DNA of 64,000 nucleotides from Pseudomonadota bacterium (GTDB taxonomy: Bacteria; Desulfobacterota; Desulfarculia; Desulfarculales; Desulfarculaceae), in assembly GCA_018896025.1 (NCBI GenBank), contig JAHIND010000021.1, positions 55,028 through 119,027 on the forward strand. The letters run 5' to 3'. Both the position numbers and the translations under genes were made by a program. This document shows, piece after piece, positions 15,121 to 23,976 of the stretch (position 1 is its first letter; each line of letters begins with the position of its first letter). Under the pieces are notes generated by a model, which was not told where the DNA came from, did no database searches, and saw nothing but the letters and a program-made list of their open reading frames with translations.

Positions 15121-16731
15121 CTACTTACCGGGACGGGGCGGCGCACCGGGCGCGCCCGGCGGCGGGGCGGCCGGCGGCTTGCCCTGGGGCGGAGGGCTCG
15201 CCGGGGCCTGGACCCCGCCCGGTCTCGGGCCGGGGGCAGCGGCGGGCGCGGTGGGCGGCGGGCCCAGGGGACGGCCGGGGCCGCCGGGACCGGCGGGAGG
15301 CGCTCCAACCGGGGGGCGTCCAGGGCCGGGACCCATGGGAGGCGCGGGGCCGGGAGCCTGGGGCCATCTGGGAGCCATGGCCGGGGCTTGGGCCATCATC
15401 ATCGGGGCCGCCTTGGGGGTTATCACCTTGGCCGCCAGGATGCGGTAGATCACCAGCACCACCAACAGGCCCACCAGGAACAGGCCCACCAGATAGGCCA
15501 GCAGAATGAAGGCGTGGTCCATGAGCCCCTGGGTGAACTGGGCGGCGCGGTTCAGAGCCAGTCGCAGATCGGTGCCGCCCGGCGCGCCCTCGGCGGCGCT
15601 AAGGCGCTCCACCCTGGCCAGGAGCAGGTTGAGCTGGGAGATGGTAGTGGTGGCCCGCTCCATGAACTCCAGGTAGTCCTTGAGCCCCACCGGACCGGCG
15701 GCCAGGCGCTGCTGCAAACGCTCCAGGGAACCGGCGGCCTGGTTGACCTGCTCGGCCAGCTTGCCACCCTGCTCCACGGTCTGGCGCACCTCGCCCAACA
15801 GGCCCTTGAGGCGCGCCTCCCCGGCGGACAGGTCGGCGCTGATGCGCTTATGCTCCTGGTCCAGCCAGCGGGTGAGCTGTTTGATCGCCGCCTTCTGGTT
15901 GGCGGCCATGCGTCCCGGCAGGCGCTCGGAGGCATCGGCCATGCGCTGGCTCGCCTGGGCCAGGCGCTCGGCGTCCTGGTTCAGCTTGGCCAACTCAGGG
16001 GCGTTGTTCAGCCGCCGGGCCAGCATCTGTCCCTGGGCGGCCAGCAGGCGGGGCATGCGCTCCAGATAAAACAGAGCCCGCTCGCTGACCAGGCTCTGGG
16101 GCGGGCTGGGAGTGGCTCCCTTGTCCGCCGCCGTCACCAGGGCCGCCGCCACCGGGGCCGGGGCCAGGCGGTTCAGGCGCACCTCGCTCACGTAAAAGGC
16201 CTTGGGGTTGGCCCGCTGCCAGGCGGCGATGAGCCCCCGGAGCCGGGCGACCTCCAAAGGCTTTAGCACCTGCCCGGCCAGGTTCCACACCGTGGGCTCC
16301 AACTCCTGGTAGGCCGCCTTGAGCCGGTCGCCAGCCGGTCCCAAGACCTGGGGGGCCCAGTAGTTGTCCACCGCCCAGCGGCCCAGGCTGACGAACACCA
16401 CCATGTTGAGCAGGTTGGCCGCCGGATCGCGGCCCGTGGCGATGGCCATGGCCGCCGAGCCGTAGACCAGCCCGAACTGCTCCGCCGCCGGGGAGGGCTC
16501 CGGCCCGTTGCCCGCCTCCAGGGCCTGGCTGAGACGCATCAAATAGAGGTCGGCGAAGTCCATGACCATGGACTGCATTTCCATTTGGCTGGGCTTGGGG
16601 CCCACCTTCCCCTGCTTGGTGGCGGGGGGACGGGCCTGGCCTTGGTCCATGCCCGCGCAACCGGCGGCCAGGGCCAACGCCAACATCATTACCAAGGCCG
16701 CAAGCACGCGGCAACGCCTTGAGCGCGGCAT
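15121..16731 (-). CDS. Lipoprotein with C-terminal transmembrane helix and Pro/Gly/Ala-rich tail
   Basis: A 536-residue protein of unknown function. The N-terminus is a lipoprotein signal (LALALAAGC, Cys25). Residues about 50-250 are helical, and 250-380 are strongly coiled-coil with regular Gln/Arg/Leu (LARRLNNAPELAKLNQDAERLAQASQ and following). A hydrophobic segment of about 25 residues (AFILLAYLVGLFLVGLLVVLVIY) lies near 407-432. The last 100 residues are almost only Pro, Gly, Ala and Arg. A lipid anchor at one end and a membrane helix at the other imply either inner-membrane tethering at both ends or a span to the cytoplasm with a disordered tail. GGAAAAGAAG precedes the ATG. Confidence 0.8.
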   Translation of the reverse strand: MPRSRRCRVLAALVMMLALALAAGCAGMDQGQARPPATKQGKVGPKPSQMEMQSMVMDFADLYLMRLSQALEAGNGPEPSPAAEQFGLVYGSAAMAIATGRDPAANLLNMVVFVSLGRWAVDNYWAPQVLGPAGDRLKAAYQELEPTVWNLAGQVLKPLEVARLRGLIAAWQRANPKAFYVSEVRLNRLAPAPVAAALVTAADKGATPSPPQSLVSERALFYLERMPRLLAAQGQMLARRLNNAPELAKLNQDAERLAQASQRMADASERLPGRMAANQKAAIKQLTRWLDQEHKRISADLSAGEARLKGLLGEVRQTVEQGGKLAEQVNQAAGSLERLQQRLAAGPVGLKDYLEFMERATTTISQLNLLLARVERLSAAEGAPGGTDLRLALNRAAQFTQGLMDHAFILLAYLVGLFLVGLLVVLVIYRILAAKVITPKAAPMMMAQAPAMAPRWPQAPGPAPPMGPGPGRPPVGAPPAGPGGPGRPLGPPPTAPAAAPGPRPGGVQAPASPPPQGKPPAAPPPGAPGAPPRPGK

Positions 16732-16866
16732 GCTTCTTTTCCTTCCGGCCCGCTCCAGGGAGCGCGCCCATGAGAGTCATCTCCATTTTGGCAGAATTCA
16801 TCTCATATTAGCAATGAGCCTCCGTTTTGCCTTTGGCCGCGACCACGGCCCCGCTATCATTAAGGC

Positions 16867-18837
16867 ATGGAAAGCTCGCTGCTCAGAGACATGGTGATCA
16901 TCTACGCCCTGGCCGCGGTGGTGGTGGGCATCTTCCATCGCATCAAGGTGCCGCCGGTGGTGGGCTTTTTGCTCACCGGGGTCATGGCCGGCCCCTACGG
17001 CTTCGGGCTGGTCTCCTCGGTGCACCAGGTGGAGGTGCTGGCCGAGATCGGCATCATCCTGCTGCTGTTCACCATCGGCCTGGAGTTTTCCGCCGCCCAG
17101 CTAAAGCAGATGCGCCTGCCCGCCCTGGTGGGGGGCGGCTTGCAGGTGCTCATGACCGGCGCGGCCGGGGCCGGTGGGGCCCTGCTGCTGGGCATCGCGC
17201 CGGGCCAGGCGGTGTTCTGGGGCTTCATCCTGGCCCTGTCCAGCACGGCCATCGTCCTGAAGCTCTTGCAGGAAAAAGCCGCCCTGGACAGCCCCCAGGG
17301 GCGCACCGTCCTGGGAATCTTGATCTTCCAGGACGTGGCCGCGGTGCTCATGCTGTTGGCCATACCCTTTTTGGCCGCCGCCGGCGGCGGGAGCGCGGCC
17401 ACCAGCCAGGTGGGTTGGGGCCTGCTGTTCAAGGGCCTGGCCGCCGTGGCCCTGCTTTTGGTGGGGGCACGCTGGGTCTTCCCCTGGTTCATGGGCCGCA
17501 TGGCCGCCACCCGCAACCGGGAGCTGTTCATCATCGCGGTGGTGGTGGTGCTCTTGGCGGTGATCTGGCTCACCGCCTGGGCCGGGCTCTCCCTGGCCCT
17601 GGGGGCCTTCTTGGCCGGGCTCATCCTGGCCGGTTCGCGCTACAGCCACCAGGCGGTGGGCAGCTTCATGCCCATGCGCGACCTGTTCACCAGCCTGTTC
17701 TTCGTCTCCATCGGCATGCTCCTGGACATCCGCTTTCTGCTGGCCCACCCCGGTTGGGTGGCCCTGGGGGTGAGCGCGGTGCTGGTGGGCAAGACGCTCT
17801 TGGCCGGGGGCGCGGTCCTGGCCCTGGCCCAGCCCCTCAGGGTGGCTCTGGGAGTGGGGCTGATGCTCAGCCAGGTGGGTGAGTTCTCCTTTGTGTTGGC
17901 CAAGGCGGGCAACGCGGCGGGCATGCTCAATCCCCAGAGCTACCAGCTCATGCTCACCGTGGCGGTGTTGACCATGGCCCTCACCCCCCCGGCGGCGTGG
18001 CTGGGGGGCAAGCTGGCCTCGCGCACCGAACAGATCGCCCTGCCCGCCCCGCCGGGCTGCCCCGTCCCGTCCACCCACGACCTGGTGGGCCACGTCATCG
18101 TGGTGGGCTACGGCATCAACGGCCAGAACGTGACCCGCGCCGCCCGGGCGGCGGGCATCCCCTACGTGGTGGTGGAAATGAACCCCACCACCGTGCGCCG
18201 GGAGGCGGCCAAGGGCGAACCCATCATCTTCGGCGACGCCCTGAACCAGGCGGTGTTGGAGCACGCCGGGGTGCTCACCGCCCGGGTGATGGTGGTGACC
18301 ATCGCCGACCCGGTGGCCACCCGCCACATCGTGGCCACGGTGAAGGACGTGAACCCGGCCCTGCACCTCATCGCCCGCACCCGCTTTTTGCAGGAGATGG
18401 CCGAGCTGTACAAGCTGGGGGCCGACGAGGTGATCCCCGAGGAGTACGAAACCTCGGTGGAGATCTTCGCCCGGGTGCTCAGGCGCTTTCTGGTGCCCCA
18501 GGCCGAGATCGAGCGCCTGGTGGCCGGGCTTCGGGCCGAGGGCTACGAGATGCTGCGCACCCTGGAGATGCCCCCCGAGCACGGCCCGGACATCGCCAAG
18601 CTCATCAGCGACGTGGACATCATCACCCTGCAGGTGATGGCCGACGCGGCGGCGGCGGGCAAAACCATCGCCGTGCTGGGCCTCAGGGCCAAGCACGGGG
18701 TCACCGTGTTGGCGGTGCGCCAAGGGCGCAAAACCCTGGCCAACCCAGGGGCGGACACCGTATTGACGCCGGGTGATTTTTTGGTGCTCATGGCCGAGCC
18801 CAAGGCCCTGGAGGGGGTGCGGGCCCTGTTCCGCTGA
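16867..18837 (+). CDS. CPA2 family monovalent cation:proton antiporter, KefB/YbaL-like
   Basis: A 656-residue inner-membrane transporter. About 12-13 helices cover residues 1-385 (VGFLLTGVMAGPYGFGL, GIILLLFTIGLEFS and GVLLSQVGEFSFVLAKAG-like motifs typical of K+ or Na+/H+ exchangers). They are followed by an RCK/TrkA-N nucleotide-binding domain (HVIVVGYGINGQNVTRAA, about 415-530) and a TrkA-C domain at the C-terminus. NAD(H) or another ligand on the RCK domain is expected to gate exchange. The gene is isolated and divergent from the lipoprotein at 15121. The start ATG has only a weak ribosome site. Confidence 0.93.
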   Translation: MESSLLRDMVIIYALAAVVVGIFHRIKVPPVVGFLLTGVMAGPYGFGLVSSVHQVEVLAEIGIILLLFTIGLEFSAAQLKQMRLPALVGGGLQVLMTGAAGAGGALLLGIAPGQAVFWGFILALSSTAIVLKLLQEKAALDSPQGRTVLGILIFQDVAAVLMLLAIPFLAAAGGGSAATSQVGWGLLFKGLAAVALLLVGARWVFPWFMGRMAATRNRELFIIAVVVVLLAVIWLTAWAGLSLALGAFLAGLILAGSRYSHQAVGSFMPMRDLFTSLFFVSIGMLLDIRFLLAHPGWVALGVSAVLVGKTLLAGGAVLALAQPLRVALGVGLMLSQVGEFSFVLAKAGNAAGMLNPQSYQLMLTVAVLTMALTPPAAWLGGKLASRTEQIALPAPPGCPVPSTHDLVGHVIVVGYGINGQNVTRAARAAGIPYVVVEMNPTTVRREAAKGEPIIFGDALNQAVLEHAGVLTARVMVVTIADPVATRHIVATVKDVNPALHLIARTRFLQEMAELYKLGADEVIPEEYETSVEIFARVLRRFLVPQAEIERLVAGLRAEGYEMLRTLEMPPEHGPDIAKLISDVDIITLQVMADAAAAGKTIAVLGLRAKHGVTVLAVRQGRKTLANPGADTVLTPGDFLVLMAEPKALEGVRALFR

Positions 18838-18954
18838 GCGCCCCCCAAGGCGCGGCTTTTTGGGCCAAACCACAAATAATGGTGGTATTGCCAATAAAAA
18901 CCATGCTATGTAGTGGCAACAGACGTATGCCTTTGCCTTATTGGGGAGACCGCC

Positions 18955-19773
18955 ATGCCTAAAAAAATCCTGCTCTTGGCCCTGGCCCTGGTGTTAATCA
19001 CCGGCGCGGCGGCTCAGGCCGCGGAAATGGGCGGTTCCTACTACTTCATCAAACAAGGCATGTTCGAAGTCTCGTTGCAGGGCACCTATGTAAACGAAGC
19101 CAAGCTGAAACAGACCGACAACGGCGGCGGCACCTTCCTGGCCCCCCGCGAGGACGTGAAGATAAAGGAAGACAAACAGGTGGGGGCCATCGTGGCCTAT
19201 GGCCTGCACGACCGGATCAACGTGTGGGTGGAGTTGGGCGTGGCCTACGAAGGCCGCCTGAGCGGCACGTCCCTCATACCCGGCACCTCCACCTACGGCC
19301 AGACCGAAAGCACCCTGGGGACGGTGTTGGCCTGGGCGGTGGGCATCAAGGGCAAACTCTACGAGCACAAAAAGGGCTTCGGCATCGCCGCCGCCATGCG
19401 CTACTACCGCTACGACGACCGCAAGGCCGAAGACTGGACCGTGACCGACAGCGGCAGCAGCTTCGCCAACCTGAAGACCGACGCCCAGTTCAGCTACTGG
19501 CAGTTCGAGGGTTCCATCAGCGCCTACTGGAAGTTCAAGCGCTTCGTGCCCTACTTCGGGGCCAAGTACGCCTATGCCGAAGGCGACCTCTCGGGAACCT
19601 GGAGCCAGTCCGGCGTGGGCAGCGGGGGCCTGGGACAAAACTACGAACCCGAGGAGCAGCTGGGCCTCTTCGCCGGTTTCGACTACCACTTCCGCAAGCA
19701 CTGGCGCATCAACGTGCAGGCCGACTTCTACAGCGACACCGCCATCATGATCGGCGGAAGCTACGTTTTTTAG
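18955..19773 (+). CDS. Outer-membrane beta-barrel protein, unknown cargo
   Basis: A 272-residue secreted protein. The ATG at 18955 has GGGGAG upstream and begins a signal peptide cleaved after AQA (residue 22); the in-frame ATG at 18913 would bury it. The mature protein alternates aromatic and polar residues (GGSYYFIKQGMFEVSLQGTYV, KLYEHKKGFGIAAAMRYYRY, WRINVQADFYSD) and ends in a phenylalanine after GGSYV, the signature of a BAM-inserted barrel. Length suggests 8-12 strands. It resembles OmpW/opacity-type small barrels only generally. No partner gene is obvious. Confidence 0.82.
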   Translation: MPKKILLLALALVLITGAAAQAAEMGGSYYFIKQGMFEVSLQGTYVNEAKLKQTDNGGGTFLAPREDVKIKEDKQVGAIVAYGLHDRINVWVELGVAYEGRLSGTSLIPGTSTYGQTESTLGTVLAWAVGIKGKLYEHKKGFGIAAAMRYYRYDDRKAEDWTVTDSGSSFANLKTDAQFSYWQFEGSISAYWKFKRFVPYFGAKYAYAEGDLSGTWSQSGVGSGGLGQNYEPEEQLGLFAGFDYHFRKHWRINVQADFYSDTAIMIGGSYVF

Positions 19774-19815
19774 GCGCCGGCCAGCCCCAATACCAACCGG
19801 TTTCAATATAGGCCC

Positions 19816-21144
19816 ATGCCCGACGTACTGCTCATAAACCCCGCCTGGGGCGGGCAGGTCAGCCGCCGGGGCAGCCGCTATAACCGCCGCTGGCCCCCTC
19901 TGGACCTGCTGAACCTGGCGGCCCTCATGCGGGCCGACGGAGCCACCGTGGATTTGGCCGACGCCCGCGCGGTGCCCACCGCCCCGGCGGTGCTGAGGGC
20001 CATGGCCGCCCGGGCGGACACGGTGTTCATCACCTCCAGCCCCCTGGACCGCTGGCAGTGCCCCAACCTGGAGGTGGAGGCCTTCGGCCGGATGTGCCGC
20101 GAGTTGGCCCACCCGCGCCTGGTGCTGCTGGGGGTGCACGGCACCGTCGCGCCCGCCGAGATGCTCATGGCCACCGGGGCCTGGACCCTGGTGCGCGGCG
20201 AAAGCGAAAACGCCGCGCCCCTGGCCCGCAGCGCCGACCGCTCCGAGGTCCCCGGCGCGGCCTGGCTGCACAAGGGCGAGCCGGCTTTGGGGGCCGAGCC
20301 CAGGCCGGTGGACCTGGCCAAGCTGCCCATGCCCGCCTTTGAGCTGGCCCCTCCCGAGCTGTACGAATACGAGGTGCTGGGGGGGGACTTCGCCATGCTG
20401 GAGACCAGCCGGGGCTGCCCCTTTAGCTGCCGCTTCTGCCTCAAGGCCATGTACGGGCCGGGGGTGCGCTACAAGCCTCTCAACAAAGTGTTGGCCGAGG
20501 TGGAGGCCGTGGCCCGCCTGGGGGCCAAGAACTTCTACTTCATGGACCTGGAGTTCACCGCCAACCGGGCCCGCGCCCTGGAGCTGTGCGCCGAGCTTAC
20601 GGCCATGAACCACGGCCTGAGCTGGTGCTGCCAGACCAGGGTGGACACCGTGGACCCCGAGGTGCTGGCCGCCCTCAAGGGGGCCGGGTGCCGCCTGGTG
20701 CACTACGGGGTGGAGTCCGGCTCGCTGGCCGTGCTGGAGACCCTGGGCAAGAAGATCGTTCCCCAGCAGGTGCGCGCCGCGGTAGAGCTGACCCGCCGGG
20801 CGGGCATGGACAGCGCCTGCTTTTTCATGCTGGGCTTCCCCGGCGAAACCGACGCCGACCGCGCGGCCACCCTGGCCCTGGCCCGTTCCCTACCCGCCGG
20901 GCTGGCCTCCTTCCACCTGGCCACCCCCTATCCCGGCACCGGCCTGGCCGCCGATTGCCCGGAGCTGCCCGCCTGGAGCGAGTTCGACGCCCAGCACTTC
21001 GACCGGGCCAAGCTGGAGTCCTGGCGGCGGCGGGCCTACCTGGGCTTCTACCTGAAGCCGGGGCGCTTGGCCGGGTTGCTGCGCCAGGGCGGGCCGCAGA
21101 TGCTCAAAAATGGTGGGCGGCTGCTCAGGCAGTTTCTCAAGTAG
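19816..21144 (+). CDS. B12-binding-domain radical SAM protein
   Basis: A 442-residue protein. The N-terminus (LLINPAWGG... PPLDLLNLAALMRADGATVDLADAR) has the Rossmann-like fold of cobalamin-binding radical SAM enzymes but no clear DxHxxG motif, so B12 may be contacted differently or not at all. The radical SAM cluster motif is CPFSCRFC with Cys201, 205 and 208. Conserved SAM-binding elements follow (YFMDLEFTANR, VHYGVESGS, FFMLGFPGETDADR). Such proteins often modify lipids, bacteriochlorophylls, hopanoids or peptides; nothing here decides between them. It starts 43 bases after the barrel gene and may be co-transcribed. Confidence 0.9.
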   Translation: MPDVLLINPAWGGQVSRRGSRYNRRWPPLDLLNLAALMRADGATVDLADARAVPTAPAVLRAMAARADTVFITSSPLDRWQCPNLEVEAFGRMCRELAHPRLVLLGVHGTVAPAEMLMATGAWTLVRGESENAAPLARSADRSEVPGAAWLHKGEPALGAEPRPVDLAKLPMPAFELAPPELYEYEVLGGDFAMLETSRGCPFSCRFCLKAMYGPGVRYKPLNKVLAEVEAVARLGAKNFYFMDLEFTANRARALELCAELTAMNHGLSWCCQTRVDTVDPEVLAALKGAGCRLVHYGVESGSLAVLETLGKKIVPQQVRAAVELTRRAGMDSACFFMLGFPGETDADRAATLALARSLPAGLASFHLATPYPGTGLAADCPELPAWSEFDAQHFDRAKLESWRRRAYLGFYLKPGRLAGLLRQGGPQMLKNGGRLLRQFLK

Positions 21145-21230
21145 GCGGCTCCGCAGACGCCAGGGGGACGGGCTGCCGGTGAGGTCTTCCTTATTAATTG
21201 CGGTGCTTCTGGCAACGGCGGACGCTCTCG

Positions 21231-21307
21231 GGCGGGGATAAACCCCGCCCTCCCCTCTTAGCGGCACAGGAAACTGTTGGGTTTCGCTTCGCTCTACCCA
21301 ACCTACG
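21231..21307 (+). repeat. Composite dispersed repeat (GGGGATAAACCCC block plus GTTGGG...CCCAAC block)
   Basis: A palindromic block, GGCGGGGATAAACCCCGCCC (21231-21250), is joined to GTTGGGTTTCGCTTCGCTC and CTACCCAACC (21276-21307). The same composite, with the same linker CTCTT-CGGCACAG, recurs at 63604-63670, so the two blocks travel together. The 21145-21451 gap holds this unit and repeat copy D, with no gene. Confidence 0.85.
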
Positions 21308-21325
21308 CTATTGCTCAGATCTTGG

Positions 21326-21444
21326 CGGCACAGCCAGACGCCGCAGGGCAAGGCGGCAGGCGAACGAGGGACGCAGGCGTAGTCTACCTACGCCGAGGAC
21401 CGAGTGACGCCGACAACGCAGCCATGCGGGGTCTGGCGAAGCCG
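21326..21444 (+). repeat. Palindromic repeat, copy D (119 bp)
   Basis: The terminal arms are CGGCACAGCCAG and CTGGCGAAGCCG; the central hairpin is GGCGTAG-tcta-CCTACGCC. It is nearly identical to copy E. It lies just downstream of the minus-strand TPR-SPOR gene. Confidence 0.92.
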
Positions 21445-21451
21445 CGCCTGC

Positions 21452-23128
21452 TTAACGGATTCTGACTAGTACATACCCCGCCATCTTGCCGTCTGCCTTG
21501 AATTCGCGCCCCGCCGCCAGGGCCTGGCTCTTGCCCGCATAGGGGCCGATGAGCACCCGATGCCACAGGCCGCTCTTGCGCGAGTTCCAATCCATCACAT
21601 AGGCCGAGTGACCGGCGGCCCGCCAGCGGTCCCGGGCCTGGAGGGCCAGATTGGAGTTGCGGTTGGAGGAGAGCTGCAAGTACCAGCCGACCGGCGGCGC
21701 GCCCTCGCCTTGAGCGGGCGGGGCCTGGGGCTTGGCCTTGGCCTTGACCACCGGGGCTGGCTTGGCCACCGGCGCGGGCGCGGGCTCCGGCTCCGGCTCC
21801 GGCTTGGGCGCCAAGGCCGCCGCCGCCGGGGGCACCGGGGCCGGGATGGGTTCGGCCTTAACCGGAGGCTCCGGCGCGTGGCGGGTGCTCCAGCCGGTGG
21901 CCACCACCGGGGCCGGGGGCTCGGGCTTGGGCGTGGGCTTGGCTTCGGGAACCGGTTGAGGCTCCGGCTTGGCCGGGGGAGCAGGCGCGGGGGACGGCTT
22001 GGGCTTGGCTTTGGGCGCCGGAGCGGGCCTGGGTTCGGGCGCGGGTTCGGGCGCGGGAGCCGGGGGCAGATTGACCCCGCCCGCGCTCAGGCGGCTCAGC
22101 TTGTCCGGCGAGAGCTTGAGCAGGCTGGCGGTCATGCGGCTCTTGGCCCCGGCGGCCTTGGGGTCCAGCCGGAGGGCGTGGTGGAAACTCACCACCGCCG
22201 CCGCGTCGTCGCCCTTGGCCTGCTGCACCATGCCCAGAGTGTCCCACACCGCCGGGTTATTGGGGGCCAGGCGCACCGCCTTTTGGGCCAGGGCCAGGGC
22301 CTCGTCCAGCTCCTTGGTGTTCTGGGCCAGGGCCCAGGCCAGGTTGTTCATGTACACCGGGTTTTCCGGGTCCTGTTGCAGGGCCCGGCGGAACAGCACC
22401 ACCGCCTGGCCGCCGTCGCCCATGGAGTTGAGCAGGGCGGCCTTGTCGTTGAGCACCGCGGGGTCGTCCGGGGTCCACTCCAGGGCCCGGTCGTAGGCCT
22501 TGAGCGCCCCCTTCTGGTTGCCCACCGCCGCCCGGCACAGGGCCATGAGGTGCCAGCTTCCGGCGGCCGCCGGGTGCAGCTCCAGGTCCAGGCCGAGCGG
22601 CTGCATGGCTTGGGAGTACTTACCCTCCTGGTAGAGCTGCTGGGCCTGGCGGCGGAACACGTCGCTGGTGAGCATGGCCAGGGCGGTGCCCTCGTTCAAC
22701 TTGAACGGGGGGCTGACCTGGCCCAGCTTGAGCCCCTTGATGGCCTGGAGCATGGGCTGGGGCAGGTCGCTCTTGGCCAGGCAGTCGGCGTGGGTGGTGG
22801 CGAATTCCTTGTTGTTGCGCACCATGTCCAGGGAAGCGCTCTGAAAGGGGCGGCCCTGGCTGAGCATGGCCTGCATTTCTTTGAGCACCGCCTGGTTGCG
22901 GGTCCAGAACACCCACAGGCAGACCCGCTTGGCGTCGCCCGGCGGCTTCTGGGGCATGCGGGCCCAAGAGGGCGCGGACTGGGGCGAGGCGTCCTTGGCC
23001 CTGGAGGCGACCGGGACGGGAGCGGGGGCGGGCTCTTTGGTATCCTTGGACGGCCCCGAGGCGCAGGCCGCCGTCAAAAACAAAAGAACGGCCAGGATCG
23101 CCCAATATCTATAAGCGGGAAAACGCAT
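21452..23128 (-). CDS. TPR-repeat lipoprotein with SPOR domain
   Basis: A 558-residue envelope protein. I start at the ATG at 23128, giving a lipoprotein signal (AVLLFLTAACAS); an upstream ATG adds 14 residues and spoils it. Residues about 190-350 hold TPR units (AGSWHLMALCRAAVGNQKGALKAYDRALEW, PVYMNNLAWALAQNTKELDEALALAQ, PAVWDTLGMVQQAKGDDAAAVVSFHHAL). A long Pro/Ala/Glu-rich linker follows, and the last 75 residues are a SPOR domain (GWYLQLSSNRN... HRVLIGPYAGKSQALAAG), which binds denuded peptidoglycan at division sites. This suggests a scaffold between outer membrane and septal murein. Confidence 0.88.
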   Translation of the reverse strand: MRFPAYRYWAILAVLLFLTAACASGPSKDTKEPAPAPVPVASRAKDASPQSAPSWARMPQKPPGDAKRVCLWVFWTRNQAVLKEMQAMLSQGRPFQSASLDMVRNNKEFATTHADCLAKSDLPQPMLQAIKGLKLGQVSPPFKLNEGTALAMLTSDVFRRQAQQLYQEGKYSQAMQPLGLDLELHPAAAGSWHLMALCRAAVGNQKGALKAYDRALEWTPDDPAVLNDKAALLNSMGDGGQAVVLFRRALQQDPENPVYMNNLAWALAQNTKELDEALALAQKAVRLAPNNPAVWDTLGMVQQAKGDDAAAVVSFHHALRLDPKAAGAKSRMTASLLKLSPDKLSRLSAGGVNLPPAPAPEPAPEPRPAPAPKAKPKPSPAPAPPAKPEPQPVPEAKPTPKPEPPAPVVATGWSTRHAPEPPVKAEPIPAPVPPAAAALAPKPEPEPEPAPAPVAKPAPVVKAKAKPQAPPAQGEGAPPVGWYLQLSSNRNSNLALQARDRWRAAGHSAYVMDWNSRKSGLWHRVLIGPYAGKSQALAAGREFKADGKMAGYVLVRIR

Positions 23129-23203
23129 GGCTGGATTATAAAAATTTGCCTGTCCCGGCGCAACGTACATTAACGGTCAAGGGGCATAAATTCCTAATGA
23201 CAG

Positions 23204-23231
23204 TTGACAAATCGGCGCTTATGGGTAATCT
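23204..23231 (+). promoter_or_regulatory. Promoter candidate for the RRM gene
   Basis: A perfect TTGACA (23204-23209) is followed 16 bases later by TAATCT. The resulting leader of about 150 bases contains a GC hairpin around 23332-23354 and a T-run before the ribosome site; it could act in cold-responsive control, as for other RRM genes, but that is inference. Confidence 0.45.
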
Positions 23232-23386
23232 TGACTAAGTACACCGGCCAATAAGTCTAAATTTCCGCTGGATCTTCCAGGCTCCGCCCAGTGATCTAAG
23301 CAAAAAGTTAAGGCTCGTTGAGCCAGAAGAAACCCCCCGATTTGGTCGGAGGGGTATACCGCTTTTTTCATAGGAGTCTTTGTAAG

Positions 23387-23659
23387 ATGAGCAGTAATAT
23401 CTATGTGGGCAACCTGTCCTACGACACCACCGACGATTCTCTGAGTGCCGCCTTTTCCCAGTACGGTTCGGTCCTTTCGGCTCGGGTAATCACCGACCGC
23501 ATGACCGGTCGTTCGCGCGGTTTCGGTTTCGTGGAGATGGAAGACAACGGCGAAGCCCAAGCCGCCATCAGCGCCCTCAACGGCGCCCAGTTGGACGGCC
23601 GCGACCTGAAGGTCAACGAGGCCAAGCCCCGCGAAGCCCGGCCTCCCCGCCGCTGGTAG
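23387..23659 (+). CDS. RRM-type RNA-binding protein
   Basis: A 90-residue single RNA-recognition-motif protein. RNP2 is IYVGNLSY (residues 5-12) and RNP1 is RGFGFVEM (about 46-53), with the aromatic residues that stack on RNA bases present. A short Arg/Pro tail (EARPPRRW) ends it. The ATG at 23387 has AGGAG upstream; the longer frame to the left has none. Such proteins in cyanobacteria and deltaproteobacteria are often cold-induced and act as RNA chaperones. A strong terminator follows. Confidence 0.95.
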   Translation: MSSNIYVGNLSYDTTDDSLSAAFSQYGSVLSARVITDRMTGRSRGFGFVEMEDNGEAQAAISALNGAQLDGRDLKVNEAKPREARPPRRW

Positions 23660-23722
23660 CCCATGACGGGCCCGGACAAGCCCGGCCCTGGGCCGGGTTT
23701 ATCCGTACCTAAGACGATTAAG

Positions 23723-23770
23723 TCCCCAAGGCCGGCCCGCCAGTGGCTTGCCGGCTTTGGGGATTTTTTT
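23723..23770 (+). terminator. Intrinsic terminator after the RRM gene
   Basis: A 14-bp stem with one mismatch (23723-23736 with 23750-23763) ends in seven T. Confidence 0.9.
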
Positions 23771-23793
23771 ATGCTCAACTAGGAGGTGACCAC

Positions 23794-23976
23794 TTGGCGA
23801 GAACCAATTATCAGTTTCAAAAAAGACAGAAGGAAATGGAGCGCAAGAAAAAGAAGGAAATGAAGCGGCAGCAGAAGCTGGAAAAGAAGCGGCTTTTGGA
23901 AGGCCCGGATTTCGAAGAAGAACCTGATTTGGAAGACGAGGATACCGAGGACGCCGAGCAGGACCCGCCCGCCTAG
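23794..23976 (+). CDS. Small highly charged protein
   Basis: A 60-residue protein from a TTG at 23794 with AGGAGGTGA just upstream, an unusually strong ribosome site. The first half is Lys/Arg/Gln-rich helix (QKRQKEMERKKKKEMKRQQKLEKKR), the second half is almost all Asp/Glu. This bipolar composition is seen in small conserved deltaproteobacterial proteins of unknown function; a nucleic-acid or ribosome-associated role is plausible but unproven. An in-frame ATG further left overlaps the terminator and is unlikely. Confidence 0.7.
   Translation: MARTNYQFQKRQKEMERKKKKEMKRQQKLEKKRLLEGPDFEEEPDLEDEDTEDAEQDPPA

Noticed and set aside
21231..21444. Clustered repeats as a CRISPR array
   Set aside because: Units are different palindromic families, not identical repeats with unique spacers, and no cas gene is present.
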